64,000 bases of DNA, from NCBI GenBank assembly GCA_037127315.1, contig JBBBDQ010000310.1:5371001-5435000 (forward strand), given 5' to 3'. Within the stretch, counting starts at the first letter, position 1. The number at the start of each line of letters is the position of its first letter. Positions 1 to 11,562 of this stretch are shown piece after piece. A program made the position numbers and the translations under genes. The notes under the pieces are model-generated. The model did not search any database. It was given only the letters and a program-made list of their open reading frames with translations, and was not told the origin of the DNA. The DNA is from Ascarosepion bandense (lineage: Eukaryota > Mollusca > Cephalopoda > Sepiida > Sepiidae).

Positions 1-279
1 GTACTACTATCAGTAAGATATGCGTGGAGTAGCTAACGCCACCCCCTATTTGCTAGTTTAGACGCCCAGGTTGCTCCCTTCCAGAATAAACCCGTTGGTA
101 TGATTGGAATTAGCCTAATTCATACATCTTATAAAATAACGCAGTGGAAATTACGCCCAAGCCTAGTTAATATTCCTTTTTTTTTTTTTTACTATTAACA
201 TCAGCAACTGTTTTTCCTAACTGGAATGTTATATGAGGGCTTCAATCTACAAACTGTTTATAATGGTTGATTTAAATGG

Positions 280-582
280 CAGTCAGTTAACTACCATACG
301 TGATACACACTTGGGCAATCATGTCTCTTTCGATCTATAATTGACTAGGCAAAAGATTCTCCTACAGTAGGTTGCCATTTATTTCTGCTATAGACTGGTT
401 ACCAACCAAGGCTACAAAAAACCCAATCTGCCCTGCTATTTAACCCATAGCTGGAGGGAGAAAAGATGTATTAATACCTTTCCCAAGAGTATTTGTACAT
501 AAGTGAATGCAACGAATTAAACTGGAATTCGAACTCTGCTCTGATTTCCAATTCAGTGCCAATATTCATTGCATCACAACGT
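280..582 (-). mobile_element. tRNA-derived SINE (family S1), degraded copy
   Basis: This is a reverse-strand copy of the commonest SINE in the window; fuller copies lie at 9327, 20730, 41651, 55698 and 63285. Read on the minus strand it begins with a tRNA-like head and ends at the family's 3' terminus, whose complement CAGTCAGTTAA opens the feature here. The family's internal 3' hairpin has decayed in this copy (catgtctctttcgatc). It is non-coding and would have depended on LINE machinery in trans. I found no target-site duplication. Confidence 0.8.
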
Positions 583-2095
583 ATTCAACAGTAATTAGGA
601 AGCCATGTTTCTAAAAAGGAAGTAATCTTGTTGAATTTGAATAAGAAAACTTGTTCATAAAATCTTATTTCAAATGCATACAAGAAATCTCTTCGGACAC
701 GTGACACTGCATACCCCATAGTATCATCGAATATTGTCTATGATTAAAATAATGGATCTTAATACTATGAAAAAAGTAGTGGGTATATTCAAGCCTATCC
801 CATTTTATATCGCGGTTATAAAGTGACCTATCTTAAATTTATGTCCGGTTACCTCCTTAGAAATGTTTCTGTTTCTAACTCTCCCACGCACAGTAACCCT
901 TTGTGTTTCAGTGGTTTTACTGCCTTGCGTAGGATTAACAACAAAAACAAAAAACAGCAACAACAGAAAACAGACAAGCATAGACTAATCCTGCCTATCA
1001 TCTGAGCTAGTGCTATAGTGTCATGCGATTTATCAAGTGGGAGTTTTTTTTTTAATTGTAATCTTCTCGAACTACGTTTACATGTCTGGAGGGATTCATT
1101 TATATACTGAAGAGAGTTATACGTTATATCTATAACCTTTTTTTCTTTAATAATTCTTTGTTTTGATAAAAAAAAAAACTTGGGACATGAAAATCAGGTT
1201 TGTTACTAAAAATTCTGTGATAAATGTCGAATACTTTTTTTTAATGTTTCTTTTTCCTGTACGTAAACACTGATAATATTTGTAATAATAACACCCAATT
1301 ACGAAAAACAAAAATGCTTAAGTAATTCAATTATGTAAAGATTTGTAAGAGAGTCTGGCGCAAATTATGCCGATATACTTTTTGATGAAATCACCATTAG
1401 GAAAGACAAGTTAGTAAATTATATGCTCGAGTTTTCTTCATTGGCTAAGATAATTTTTTCCTTTATAGGCTTTACGTGCTCACTTTGCCTTGAGTACGAA
1501 TCGAACGCAAGTATTCTCGATTGAAACATGAATTTAGTCCGACGATTCCGTTTTCTCCTTCCAATAATAGTCACCCCATCCCATAAACTATGATATTCAA
1601 ATTAAATATTATCGTATTCCAAATTACAAAACAATACGTTCACTTTAAAAACTAACGCATTCAATTTAAAGAATGAATGTACAGTTCACTAATTTTAATT
1701 TAATTATGCAATTATTACGTTAGTACCACAGCTTGATAGCCCATGTTTGCATCTCTTGGTATTCATCTGAACTCTTCTTTGGCAATTGTGAATTTAATTT
1801 AGACGATAAGTTGATTCCATTTTATATTGATAGAAAAAATATTGCAGTGTTTTAAATTGAATGACATAATTTGACAGTTTTTAAACTGAATGGCAAATTG
1901 TGTAAATATAAAAAAATAGTTTTAATTGCATGACTTCACTTAAACTAAAACGTCGTAGTAGTCTCTGAATAATTTCCCTCACAACATTAAATCCATAGAA
2001 AAAATTAAACATTACATAGAAGTTGCATATAATTCACTTGATCAATGGGATCAAAGTAACAGAGACCAGTTACAGATATAAATAGAGGTGTAAGG

Positions 2096-2099
<4 letters not shown>
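583..2099. other. AT-rich stretch with no recognised gene
   Basis: I see only poly-A/T runs and short chance open frames. The frame at 823-1005 has low complexity (a run of Gln and Lys) and no support as a gene. There is no RNA gene or dispersed repeat I can recognise. Confidence 0.5.

Positions 2100-2153
<54 letters not shown>
2100..2153. repeat. (TA)n then (TG)n compound microsatellite
   Basis: About 38 bases of alternating TA run directly into about 14 bases of TG. The same TA-to-TG order recurs at 15703, 25776 and 36829, which suggests mutation of one edge of TA tracts. Confidence 0.95.
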
Positions 2154-2669
2154 AGAAAGAGACCTTCGTTTGCTGTAAAATTTATAAAAAACAATAAGAG
2201 TGAGAAATACTAAACGTTAATACAGAGAAGCAAAACGAATAAACATAAGTTGAAGAAAAAAGGGTGTGGCTATGCATCTACCTACAAAGAAATGAGAGTG
2301 GGAACTGAGGAGGATGGGAATAAAGCTATGTAGCAAGATTACAATTCGCTCAATGAACGAAAATAAAAACAAAACCTGAAAACTTATATCACTGCTCCTG
2401 CATTCTCAGCCTCTCTACAGTGATGAGAAAGAATGAAACTATTTTCCCATGTCTTTCTTAGTCACATTTAACTATTATTGGTGTTATTCAGAATATGTGA
2501 ACAAATAAAAAATCAGGCTTCTTTGTAGTTATTTTGCGAATATACAGGTATTTCCTCGTCAGATCTAGTCCCTCATATGAATATCAAACATGGCGTCCAA
2601 CTCATTCTGAAATGTTTAAACTATCCTATCAAATATACACGTTATCAAAACAATTAAAATGATTAAGAG

Positions 2670-2880
2670 ACTTCTTTAGGTCTTAAAGATGACAAACAAA
2701 GAACATTATGAAATAGCAAAAACTATATCACTTGAGCACTTCCAACAGCAAAAACGAGTAGCACATGAAAATAGAAGGGAAAATAATGATATAATCAAGA
2801 TCTCGACTTTCCACACTATTATAAACAAAAGTCTTGGAAGAAAACTCATCAATACTAGAAATAGTGATTAAAGTGAACTT
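2670..2880 (+). repeat. Dispersed repeat R1, copy 1
   Basis: This segment resembles 52960-53190 in the same orientation. Shared landmarks include gataatcaaga, then a cacaattat-like block, then caatactagaaa. The 60-codon frame starting at 2689 is not preserved in the second copy, so I do not call a gene. The class of repeat is unknown. Confidence 0.55.
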
Positions 2881-2882
2881 TA

Positions 2883-3030
2883 GATTTACAGTATTTACAT
2901 TATCCGGACTATTGTCGTCATCTTTGTTGCTATTTGTACGTAGTTTCGGCCGTTGTACGCTCCAGCCTTCTTCAGGTGCTAGGAATTTCGAACCGAACAC
3001 TTTATTAAAACCACTGGGGTATATGAACTA
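2883..3030 (-). repeat. Hairpin repeat family H, copy 1
   Basis: Read on the minus strand this contains CACCTGAAGAAGGCTGG, a spacer, then CGGCCGAAAC. Copies lie at 3520-3725 (+), 17577-17715 (-) and 38370-38525 (+). The conserved core is CTGAAGA, one extra base, a short stem and GAAA. The 90-codon reverse frame at 2728-3000 is a translation of this repeat and not a gene. The arrangement is similar to ends of Penelope-like or other retroelements, but I cannot assign it firmly. Confidence 0.7.
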
Positions 3031-3054
3031 TTCCTTGTGTAATTGTCTCTTTTG

Positions 3055-3180
3055 GTAGTCATGAGTTATCTCCCTCTAACCCTGTAAGTTAACCTGGTAT
3101 TGAACTCACAATCCTTTGGGTCAAGTTACAGGAACTAACCAACGTCTATATTCATTGGGCCATGTGTCAAAGAGAAGAAC
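3055..3180 (-). mobile_element. tRNA-like SINE fragment (family S4)
   Basis: On the minus strand there is an A-box-like TGGCCCAATGA, followed about 45 bases later by a B-box-like GAGTTCAATACC. Spacing and order match a tRNA-type pol III promoter. It does not fold as a clean tRNA and lacks a recognisable anticodon arm. It is a single copy in this window. Confidence 0.45.
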
Positions 3181-3519
3181 TGAATTTTTAGGAGTTATAA
3201 ACCTAATGTCCAGTAACCCCCCACCCTTTTTTTTTTTTTTTTACCAGAGTTCATATTGCAATTTTTGACACTAATGATTTTCTATGGCACTCCGTATTAC
3301 TAGTTCCCATATTGTGTTCATCTCTATGCTTGGTCGGCTTAGATTTTTGAAGCCTAGCATATGTGCTGATTTCTTAAGTTTACGTAGTTTTTAGTAGTGT
3401 TCTCTATCTTTTATTTCAACTTCATCCCATAGGGGGCGGTGATTCCCTTTCTCCCTCCATATGTGGTCAGCTATGCCTGATTTTTCTATCTTCCCTTGTG
3501 TTACGGCCTCGCGATGTTC

Positions 3520-3725
3520 TTGTAACCTTACCTTACAGTGATTGTAATAAAGAGTTCGGTTCGAAATTTCTAGCACCCGAAGAAGGTCAGAGCGTACAAC
3601 GGCCGAAATGTCATACAAATAGCAAGAAAGATGAGGACAATAGTCCGAATAATGTCCGAGATGAGGTAGTATTTACAGTATTTATACCGTAAATACTACC
3701 TCATCTCAGACATATAGACAAATAC
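3520..3725 (+). repeat. Hairpin repeat family H, copy 2, ending in a 25-bp inverted repeat
   Basis: Second copy of family H, in the opposite orientation to copy 1, with about 490 bp between them. Its right end carries two 25-base arms (3652-3676 and 3689-3713) with one mismatch around a 12-base loop. The right arm (gtaaatactacctcatctc) is the normal family sequence, also present at 38370-38525, so the left arm looks like an inverted duplicate of it. Confidence 0.75.
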
Positions 3726-5580
3726 TGAACTTTAGATATCTACATTTTTTAAATAAATGTTTTAAGAAAAAGATTTTATAAATTCCAACAGACAGTAATG
3801 AATTCCGAAAGTTTCCTGCATAAAAATCGTTTTTTTTTTCAACCATTACCGTTTACCCAGATTCAAAAATAACACTACAAGTTCACTATGGCAGAAGAAT
3901 GCATATAAATGCCTCATAATAAAAACAACTTATTTACAGCTGAATGTTTTGCTTCGAAATCAGTGTGTATCCTGCTCTTGATTGGATTTAAACACATTGA
4001 CAATCGTGTACGTGTTTTTAAACATATTCAAGACTGACAATACACAAACAAATATTTGTCTACTTTTGTGGAGTTTGATGGCTTATTCATTAATGAAGAA
4101 AATATTCTCGCGTGTTACGTTAGGAGCCACTTACAGTTTGGAAAACTAATTTCTGAAGAGATTTTGTAAGTGAATACATCTGCACTTAGCTCTGTTGAAA
4201 GTAGCTTTCTAAAAAAGTCGTTTTCGACTTGTTCATTCAAAACCACACCTGACAAGTTAAATGGCAATATTTTGCTGGAGATAAAAGTGAACAAAAATAT
4301 TAGTTTTTAAAGTCTAGCTTGGAGTTTTGATTGACTCTGGAAAGAAACAATTAAAATATACTTTTTAATTGTACGTTTTACTATAATTCAATGTCTGAAA
4401 AAAAGTTTTCTAAAATACTAAGGGTGCTGTTTTTACAAGACATACTTCATCCAAGGCAAATTTCAGGTTGAAGTTCTTTTATTTACCGAAAGAAACATCT
4501 TAATCCTTGTTCTCTCAACATTATAGTGGTGGTGTCTTCTGGTATCTAGCAGGTTCTCTTTTTTATCCAAGTAATCTTCAGAAAATTAAAAACTGAACCT
4601 ATTATTAAACCTAGGGGAGTATTGTACTCATTTCGTTGTCTGGAAATGAGTTATCTCTTGAGTATTGTTCAATTATTGCTCACTTTTCTTTCCATTTGCG
4701 TTTTGCATCCGGCAGCAAGGCCTTTGATTAGGAGGAGCATGGGACCACCTCTTAATTGCTGTGGTTCTCAGGTTCACTCTGACCCGGTGTGGCAGCATCT
4801 GTTAGGGTCCCAGTTATAGGCAAATAGTTAACCCCCAAATAAGGGCCAAAATACTTTTATAGTAAAAATTCCAGGAATACATTTTTGATGAAAAATATAA
4901 CTCGCAATACATTTTTAAAGGAAAAAATATCAGCAATGCACTTGACTCAACGAAAACCACTTTACAAAAATACGCCAAAGAAAACTGATCTACAAACTTA
5001 TTTATTATAAAGAATATATATTCTTTTTATACAAATCTATTATAAAAAATCTTGTTGGCATTAAATAACTGATTGAAGGTTGATATTCCGTAACACAACT
5101 CAAACCATTTGAGTTTGTGCTACTTGGCCCAGAGAATGAACTCAAATTAAGTGGAAACAGGGCGAGAAATAATTGAGCAGATAAAAACAAATGAACAAAG
5201 ATGAAGAAGCAGAAGCGAAAACAACCTATCCTCGTAGATTGAATAAAATGTCCAGTCCGAAATTCCCGGATCGACAGACGCCAGAGGAACATCGGAAAAC
5301 ACAGCGTCCGAAATAGACAATAATCCAAATGTAAATAGTGATAACTCCTCATCCCGGAAAGGCAAAGAAAAATTAGAGAAACTTATTTGGTTTGGGACAG
5401 GAGAGTGGAAGGGGAAAGAGAAAAAGTGAGAGAAAATATGTTCAATTTTAAAAATTCCTGATTCTATATTTTCTTTTTATCTAATCCTTTCATAAAATTA
5501 ATATTTCTTTTTAGATATAGATTCTACTATGAACATTTGTCTTTATACGCCTTAACCTTTTGCAGGTTATTTAAAGCTAG
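3726..5580. other. AT-rich stretch, no gene supported
   Basis: Most of this is AT-rich sequence without recognisable repeats. At 5180-5420 the composition becomes less AT-rich. Two overlapping + frames there read like hydrophilic coding sequence: 43 codons from an ATG near 5195, and a second frame running to a stop near 5430. They look like one frame broken by a shift. I cannot match it to a family, so it is only noted here. Confidence 0.35.
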
Positions 5581-5595
5581 AAAAAAATTTTAGAT

Positions 5596-5812
5596 GCGGA
5601 GAAGAGGTGGATTCATATCTTCACCAAAAACCGTAAGTGAATATAACGAACTAAACTTGAACTTATCTCTCCGATTTCCAATTCTTAGTCATAACCATTA
5701 AATCATCCACACATTTAAGCTTACAGCAGCTGGGATGCCTAATAGATTACCCATCTAAACACTGTCCAGGCTCGACGTTCCTTAACCTCGGTGATCGTAC
5801 GTGATCTAGTGT
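5596..5812 (-). mobile_element. Chimeric SINE: 5S rRNA-like head plus tRNA-like module, copy 1
   Basis: Bases 5719-5812 read on the minus strand resemble the 3' two-thirds of 5S rRNA. Landmarks include the box-C-like ctggacagtgtttagatggg and a terminal gctgtaagc. Directly downstream on the same strand (5718 to 5596) comes a tRNA-like module with an A-box-like GATTTAATGG, a degenerate B box, and SINE-body sequence similar to family S1. The same order occurs at 27751-28008. It is decayed and not a functional 5S gene. Confidence 0.7.
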
Positions 5813-5922
5813 TACGTGATATAACTAGAAACCTTTTTGCTTTTCGTTTGTTCTAATTTTTTGCAATGTATTCTTTATGCTTTTTGTGAACAAATATTTT
5901 TTTCAGTCATATCATTTTCAGG

Positions 5923-5929
5923 AAGAGAA

Positions 5930-6018
<89 letters not shown>

Positions 6019-6032
6019 AAGAGAGAAAGAGG
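5923..6032 (+). repeat. (GA)n/(GAAA)n purine microsatellite
   Basis: This is a purine-only tract of roughly 110 bases. The apparent proteins at 5837-6232 and 5877-6083 are translations of the tract (Arg-Glu and Lys-Glu repeats). Confidence 0.95.
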
Positions 6033-6064
6033 TTGTTGAAGGAGGGAAAAAAGATGTATGGAAA

Positions 6065-6232
6065 CGAGGAAGATGGCAATTGACGTTGCATCTATCAAGG
6101 AAACAAGTAAAGGATAGGGAGTTCCACGGGCATGAAGTGCGAGGAAAGAAACTGTTAGAGCAGAAGAGGCGGTTATATTTAACTATTTCAATGGTAAGAG
6201 GATGGGACCCAGATGTAACAAGCGTAAATTGA
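6065..6232 (-). mobile_element. Jockey/CR1-like LINE 3' fragment
   Basis: The text gttccacgggc..gaagtgcgagg, then gttagagcagaagaggcgg, then gatgggacccag aligns with the minus-strand C-terminal coding region seen at 31140-31270 and 38990-39140. Only about 170 bp survives, and the (GA)n tract forms its left edge. Confidence 0.7.
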
Positions 6233-6239
6233 TGTAGTC

Positions 6240-8420
6240 GGGAGAGCAGTTGCCATAGAAATATTTAGAAAAGCTTTTGAAACTAATAATTAAAAAAGTG
6301 ATTTAGTAATTCTGCAAGATAACCTTCAAATTTAAATTATGTTTTATATAGAACCGCACATTTCAATGAAGTTATCGCAATTCAGGTAAAAAAAGAAAGG
6401 AATCTGAAGAGAGTCATTATCGTTTAAGTCCTGATCTGATGGGACATGGTTATAATATAATACGCAAAGAAGTCATTATTTGATAATGTCTTAAAATGAA
6501 AACTGCGACGCGAGTACAATGTATGGTTGACGTCAGAGTTCATTTTTCTAAAACGCTCTTTAAAAAAAGAGGGCGCACTCAGGCCTTTCTGATTTTCCCC
6601 TGTTAACGTAGCCATATCATACTACCTCAGTAAATAGAAAACCAGTCTTTGAAGACTTACAAATATCATTAAAATCAGGACTGACGTTACAAAGGACTAG
6701 GTCTGTTCATAAGCAATTCTTATATTTTAGAATTAACATGTTAATGAGGGAGTTTAAAAAACAAGAAACTGTGTCGATTAGTAATAAAATTAAAAACGGT
6801 CTAAGAATTTCAAATTTTGAAAATTTGGCTTTTATGCGAATTTTTTAATTTTTATTTTAGAGTATCCAAAATAATTATGTTCCGAATGTTTACTAGATAA
6901 ATTTTTTTTTTGGTGGTGGTGGTGGGGGGGGGGGGGTGCATCAATTTTCACCAAAAGTGCTGATGCCCGAAAATAGAATTAACGGGCTGGGTTCAAATAC
7001 TGCTTAAGACAGTTTGCGTTCACTTTTTAAAATTCTTCTTTAAAGCTGAAGGCTTATCAGTTGAACCACACCCTATGGTGCCCGTATAGTATTTAGCCTA
7101 CCTGAAAATGCGTATTATAAGAAAGTATTATAAATGTTAGGGAAAATAATTAGTTTCAATAAATAGCCGAATACTTATATCTATAAATATACTCTTACTG
7201 AGGCAGGACGCATTCAAACCAGGTAAGCTACATACTAAATCAGAATCAAAGAGGTAGGCCACATACTATATCGGCACCTCAAATACTGCCCCCACTAGCA
7301 GTATTGCTCTAGAGTTTCAAATAAACGAAGTGAATGGAATTTTTAATATCTTAAAAAAAGAAAAGAAAAAAAAAGACTAATTTAAAATTTTTGGTAACGA
7401 AACTGTCGTAGAATACTTGCAGGTTGAGATGGGAGGAAGTTTCCTGAATATTTAAAATATTGGTTGAAGCAAGAATGCTCCGTGTGGACTTCTGGCTCGT
7501 CCATTTGAAACTCAAAAGGCAAATGGCGACCAGAATTGTATTTCCAGTCAAATATAGAACTAATGGATAAATTTCATTAGACTATTTTGAAAAGAATTAA
7601 ACCAAATCAGTTCATGAGGAAGATACGAAAATAGATATAAGAACCATATTGATTACAAAGTTATTCACGAATTGTAAAAGAGTGGTAATTCAATCACATG
7701 ATTAATAGCTTTGAGCCTTTAAATAGAAACCTGCATAATTTTTATCAAAGGAAATATAAAATTAGTACAAGGAAAATATATATTTGTCAAAATTTCAAGT
7801 TTTAACGGCTGAAGCGTCGGACTTAAGTGATAGAATTCGAGACAATGTGGATAGGCAAAGCCTGAATGTACTTAAGACAAGGAAAGTAACCCCCGCGCCC
7901 ATAAAAACAATAACAAAACAACTATCTGTTGGTTTGTTTTTGTTTGGAGGTTGTCAAAGCCCCATTACTGGAACACCCAATCAATCACTTTCGTGACCTG
8001 CACGTGAGAGAAGCCAAACTTTGGTACAAGGATGTAATCATAGAGCTTCCCGTGAAAAACATGAAAACGATGAAGCCATCACGCTATAGCATAATAATCT
8101 ACTCCATTAAGGAATATGCCACCTGACGTAGAGCAATAGTAAATGTTTTCATTTATTTTTTGTTGTTTTAAAATAGTATTCGGGACGACAATTATGACTC
8201 CATATTGCACTATTAGGAAATATAGTAGTTGCGTCCCCTTTTTTTTTCTAGACCGTTAAACCCGATCTTTCAATATCCTGATTACTTCTCTTCTTTACGA
8301 TTTATACTTAATATTTTTCCACTCCTAAAGCTCTTCTCATTGGATTGTGGTTTTCAGCAGTAGTATAGTGCGTTTTACTTCATTATTAACCCGAGTACTA
8401 ACAAGTGTTACTGTGGTGAT
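6240..8420. other. AT-rich stretch with a G-run, no gene
   Basis: The only distinctive element is the (GGT)n plus poly-G run at 6912-6937. The open frames at 7351, 7784 and 7929 have no recognisable domain, and their composition matches the background. Confidence 0.5.
6912..6937 (+). repeat. (GGT)n followed by a poly-G run
   Basis: Four GGT units lead into an unbroken run of G. A G-quadruplex is possible. A run of this length is also a common place for sequencing-length error. Confidence 0.9.
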
Positions 8421-8423
8421 TTT

Positions 8424-8555
8424 CTAAGCACAACTTAGATGTGTCACAAGGCCGAAAGTATGGGACACCCAGTGAAGATCGAATTCACTACTCAATTGTA
8501 CTGATTCTAGCGAGACAAGCATGCTAACCATTACACCTACCAAGTGTTACCGTGA
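8424..8555 (-). mobile_element. tRNA-derived SINE (family S2), copy 1
   Basis: On the minus strand there is a tRNA-like A box (TAGGTGTAATGGTTAGCATG) and a B-box-like GAATTCGATC, followed by the tail cccatactttcggccttgtg. The same order occurs at 60020-60140 on the + strand. The two copies share the head and the tail, which defines a second SINE family. There is no intact tRNA cloverleaf. Confidence 0.65.
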
Positions 8556-9326
8556 ATAATTCTAAAGTACTAAAGTGTACACAAAAGTATTTTGCTCAAT
8601 GAGAATCTTTGTCATTATTAACCAGAGTGTTTTCATTTCTATTAAATATTACCGAGAGTAATTAGTCTTCAGTGACACCCCTTTAATGGACATTTGTTAA
8701 CGTTTTAAGCCGTTTAAACAAGCTGAGATCAACCCTCTTTCCACTATGGTATTTTTTAATGTCCCAGTTCATTCCATGTGACTTGATACTTTACTTCATA
8801 TCTATATCTCGAGTTTAATTCACACGGATACCATGGTGAGGGTACATCTCTCTGGACAGGCTTGGTTCTGTGATTGGGCAGCCAGACGAAGGAAAAAAAA
8901 AATAAAAGCAACTCTAAAATCAAAACTCTAGAAGGCAACTACTAGAGTATATTTTCCAGAACTAATCACAGGAAAGAAAAGCGTGAAGATACCATGACCG
9001 CCTCCGTTTTGAAGTGACCTGGCATTAAAACCGTTTCATGCACAGTAAATATTTCCTGATAGTATTTCAGTTACCTCATACTTTAAAATTAATTTTACAG
9101 ATTTATGCAATTAGTATTTCGAAGTAAAAATTTTAGCAGCGACGACGATAAGCTCTTTCCCAACGTTCCAGAACTGACTTATCATCCAATAAATACTAAA
9201 AAAAGAAAAAAATAGAATGCATCGTACAGAGTCCCTTTCTATGATCTTTCGAGATCCGTAACACCCACACACACACACTTATGTCTTCAAATTTTAAAAG
9301 AAGAAAAATCTGATTTTCACTGTATA

Positions 9327-9635
9327 ATGTGCGTTGTGGTGCAGTGGATATCCGCTTGGAACGACAACTCGGGGAGCCGAGTTCGAATACCAGTTGAATC
9401 CATTGCCTTCACTTACGCGCAAATACCCTTGGAAAAGGTATTAATCTGTCTATTCCTTCTAGTTATGGGTTAAATAACAGGACAGATTGGGTTTTATAGT
9501 CTTGGCTGGCAACCAGTCTACCGCAGAAAGCAATGACAACCTACTGCGGGATAATCTTCTGCCCAGTTAGTCATGTCTCTTTCGAGACATGATCGCCCAA
9601 GCGTGTATCACGTATGGCATTTAACTGACTGACTG
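9327..9635 (+). mobile_element. tRNA-derived SINE (family S1), near full length
   Basis: The head atgtgcgttgtggtgcagtg carries an A box (TGGTGCAGTGG). A B box (GAGTTCGAATACC) follows about 45 bases later. The body has the hairpin catgtctctttcgagacatg (about 9571-9593) and ends in ttaactgactgactg. The family lacks coding capacity. The 3' end has no poly-A. Confidence 0.85.
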
Positions 9636-9834
9636 AATGTTTACTGGCTGTGAACACAGAAGACCTGAGTTAAGAATTATTTAAAATAAAGTATTTTTGG
9701 CATTGAACTTATTGGTCTAAATATGGTCTGCGTGTTAATAAAATCATTTGAATAGTTGAAAAAGTATTAACGTTATTTAAGTGCAAAAGCTATTTCTCTT
9801 GTGATTAATTCTGTATGTATTCTATACTATTTAC

Positions 9835-9836
<2 letters not shown>

Positions 9837-9868
<32 letters not shown>
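9837..9868. repeat. (TA)n microsatellite
   Basis: About 32 bases of alternating TA, about 90 bp upstream of the SINE with a (TA) tail that starts at 9958. Confidence 0.95.
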
Positions 9869-9871
<3 letters not shown>

Positions 9872-9945
9872 GAGAAAAAACTGTAGTTACTCTAGCACTT
9901 ACGATTTGCTCATTCAGTAATGATATAGAGCACTTTAACTTACTG

Positions 9946-9965
9946 GCGTATGATGCATCATACGC
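9946..9965. repeat. Perfect 20-bp palindrome
   Basis: The sequence gcgtatgatgcatcatacgc equals its own reverse complement. It sits at the left edge of the (TA)-tailed SINE. Its right half (acgctaaaaagt continuing) is shared with the inverse copy near 47550, so the left half is the local novelty. Confidence 0.9.
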
Positions 9966-10103
9966 TAAAAAGTATGCCTCCTTCTACCGAGTGCCCATAG
10001 CTCAGAGTGCCAATTCGTTCGGGTTTCAATTCTGGGTAAACGCAATCGGATGTCTAATCGTACTGAAGAGCTGTGATACAGCGAAGCAGATCTGTCTGCG
10101 GAT

Positions 10104-10138
<35 letters not shown>
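9958..10138 (+). mobile_element. tRNA-derived SINE with (TA)n tail (family S3), copy 1
   Basis: The order is acgctaaaaagt, gcctcc, a tRNA-like segment (catagctcagag to gggtttcaattctgg), then gagctgtgatacagcga, then (TA)n at 10110-10138. The reverse-strand copy at 47388-47562 has the same order and a longer A-to-B interval, so this copy has lost about 20 bases inside the tRNA-like part. The frame at 9991-10230 is not a gene. Confidence 0.65.
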
Positions 10139-10142
<4 letters not shown>

Positions 10143-10329
10143 AGCAATATTTTTTGCGGCATTCAAAAAGCTATCAATTTTTTATACGCCAGAACACCGA
10201 CTGGAAGTGACGAGAAAACGACAATGGTAAGAAATCAAAGGCGCTAAACAGCATCTTACAGGCAACTCTAACATCTTAGAAAAACAATTGAATTTCTTAT
10301 AACATATCGAAACAATTTTTCGTCCAAAT

Positions 10330-10551
10330 ATGATATCCTCAAATACCATCAGAAAACTGCTAATATACGAATTAACAATAGTATGGGAGGAGAATATACT
10401 ACTAGCTTACGAAAAAGAAATCGGTATATCTTCAGAATTAAGTGAGAATTGCAGAAACAAAGGCTGTCAAGTTATAGAAGTCATGTACAGATGCTTTGTA
10501 GGCAAATGTTTATGCACAGAATTACTATTGAAATTAAATGAACAAAAATGA
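10330..10551 (+). pseudogene. Retroelement C-terminal domain remnant
   Basis: This 73-codon open frame contains the string YELTIVWEENILLAYEKE, followed by LSENCRNKGCQ and a CFVGK-like segment. That order (an ELTVPWEE-type strand, an alternating charged helix, then a Cys-Arg-Gly-Phe-like turn) is one I associate with the C-terminal region of retroelement polyproteins in invertebrates and fish. The family name is uncertain. Only this C-terminal piece is visible. Upstream the frame is broken near 10230 and no reverse transcriptase motif is seen. I read it as a fossil rather than a host gene. Confidence 0.4.
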
Positions 10552-10739
10552 AAATAAAATCCATGTCGGAACTCCGGAATTAACATCACGTGGATATGGA
10601 TTAAGCGATCTGGCGAATGGTACGGAAATAACACGAAACTATCGACCTGAACACGCGTCAAGACGATTAGCAAGATTGAATATTTTTTCTAGAGTACAAG
10701 CATTAGCAATTTATCCTCCACAAAATATGAACAACGCGT

Positions 10740-11560
10740 AAATTTATTCATACACAATCATTTTATTTCGGTTTGGTTTAAGATAAGATCACTATTTCAA
10801 AATAGTACGGCGAATTCAAAGCAAAAGCATATTATTTTAAAGTTTTAACATGTAAATATTAAAATTCTGCTCAAATCATCTAAAAAAGATTATTCTTACA
10901 TAATTACACACACGTGCGTATGAATACAAAAATGAAGAAATATCTAACTTAATGCACCCACCAAGAAAAAAAAGAAAAAAAGTCCAAGTTATTTACCAGG
11001 GGACTGAAAAGAAGTAGGACGAAAAAGCAACAACCTTAAATAGATAAACAAATAACGCAGAAATAGTAAAAACAATTTTCATTGGCTGAAACTCCAAAAG
11101 CAAATAAAACCAATAAAATGCGAAGGACAAAATTCGTGGATTCATTTCATTGGTGCGAATCAGATTAGGTAGGTTTAGGGTCGTCACTCCGCCCCTCCTC
11201 TCTTTCGGCCATGTGTCAAAATTGTATTTTATAAAATAGATATACATTTCATTGAGGCCGAATTTTAGTAGGACCCCTGTGAATATGCGGTGTTGTGGTA
11301 CATGTTGGATTGAGTGGAGAAGGAATTGTTTGAGTAAATGGTCCGTGAATCAGATTAGCTGGATGTTAGAATATACAATGAGACCAGCTTTCCCTCTTGG
11401 ACTTGTGCGGCCCAACCAATTGTATCCAATTGTTTAAATAAAGATATCATTGATGCCATTTTTCATTGTAAATATTAATTGGAGACCTTTTTAATGTTGT
11501 GTACACTCAACCCTCACCAAAATGTACTAGTTTATACATTATAGGGAAATTGTAGTATTA
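10740..11560. other. Stretch without a recognised gene
   Basis: The frames at 10993-11247 (-) and 11252-11437 (+) are short and match nothing I know. The segment 11245-11440 is less AT-rich than its surroundings but has no clear splice-site or domain signal. Confidence 0.4.
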
Positions 11561-11562
11561 TA

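Noticed and set aside
5837..6232. A 131-codon frame with a long Arg-Glu repeat
   Set aside because: It is read through a (GA)n/(GAAA)n microsatellite and then a reverse-strand LINE fragment.
9337..9400. A functional tRNA gene at the SINE head
   Set aside because: A and B boxes are present, but the anticodon and acceptor arms do not pair, and the same head recurs in every S1 copy.
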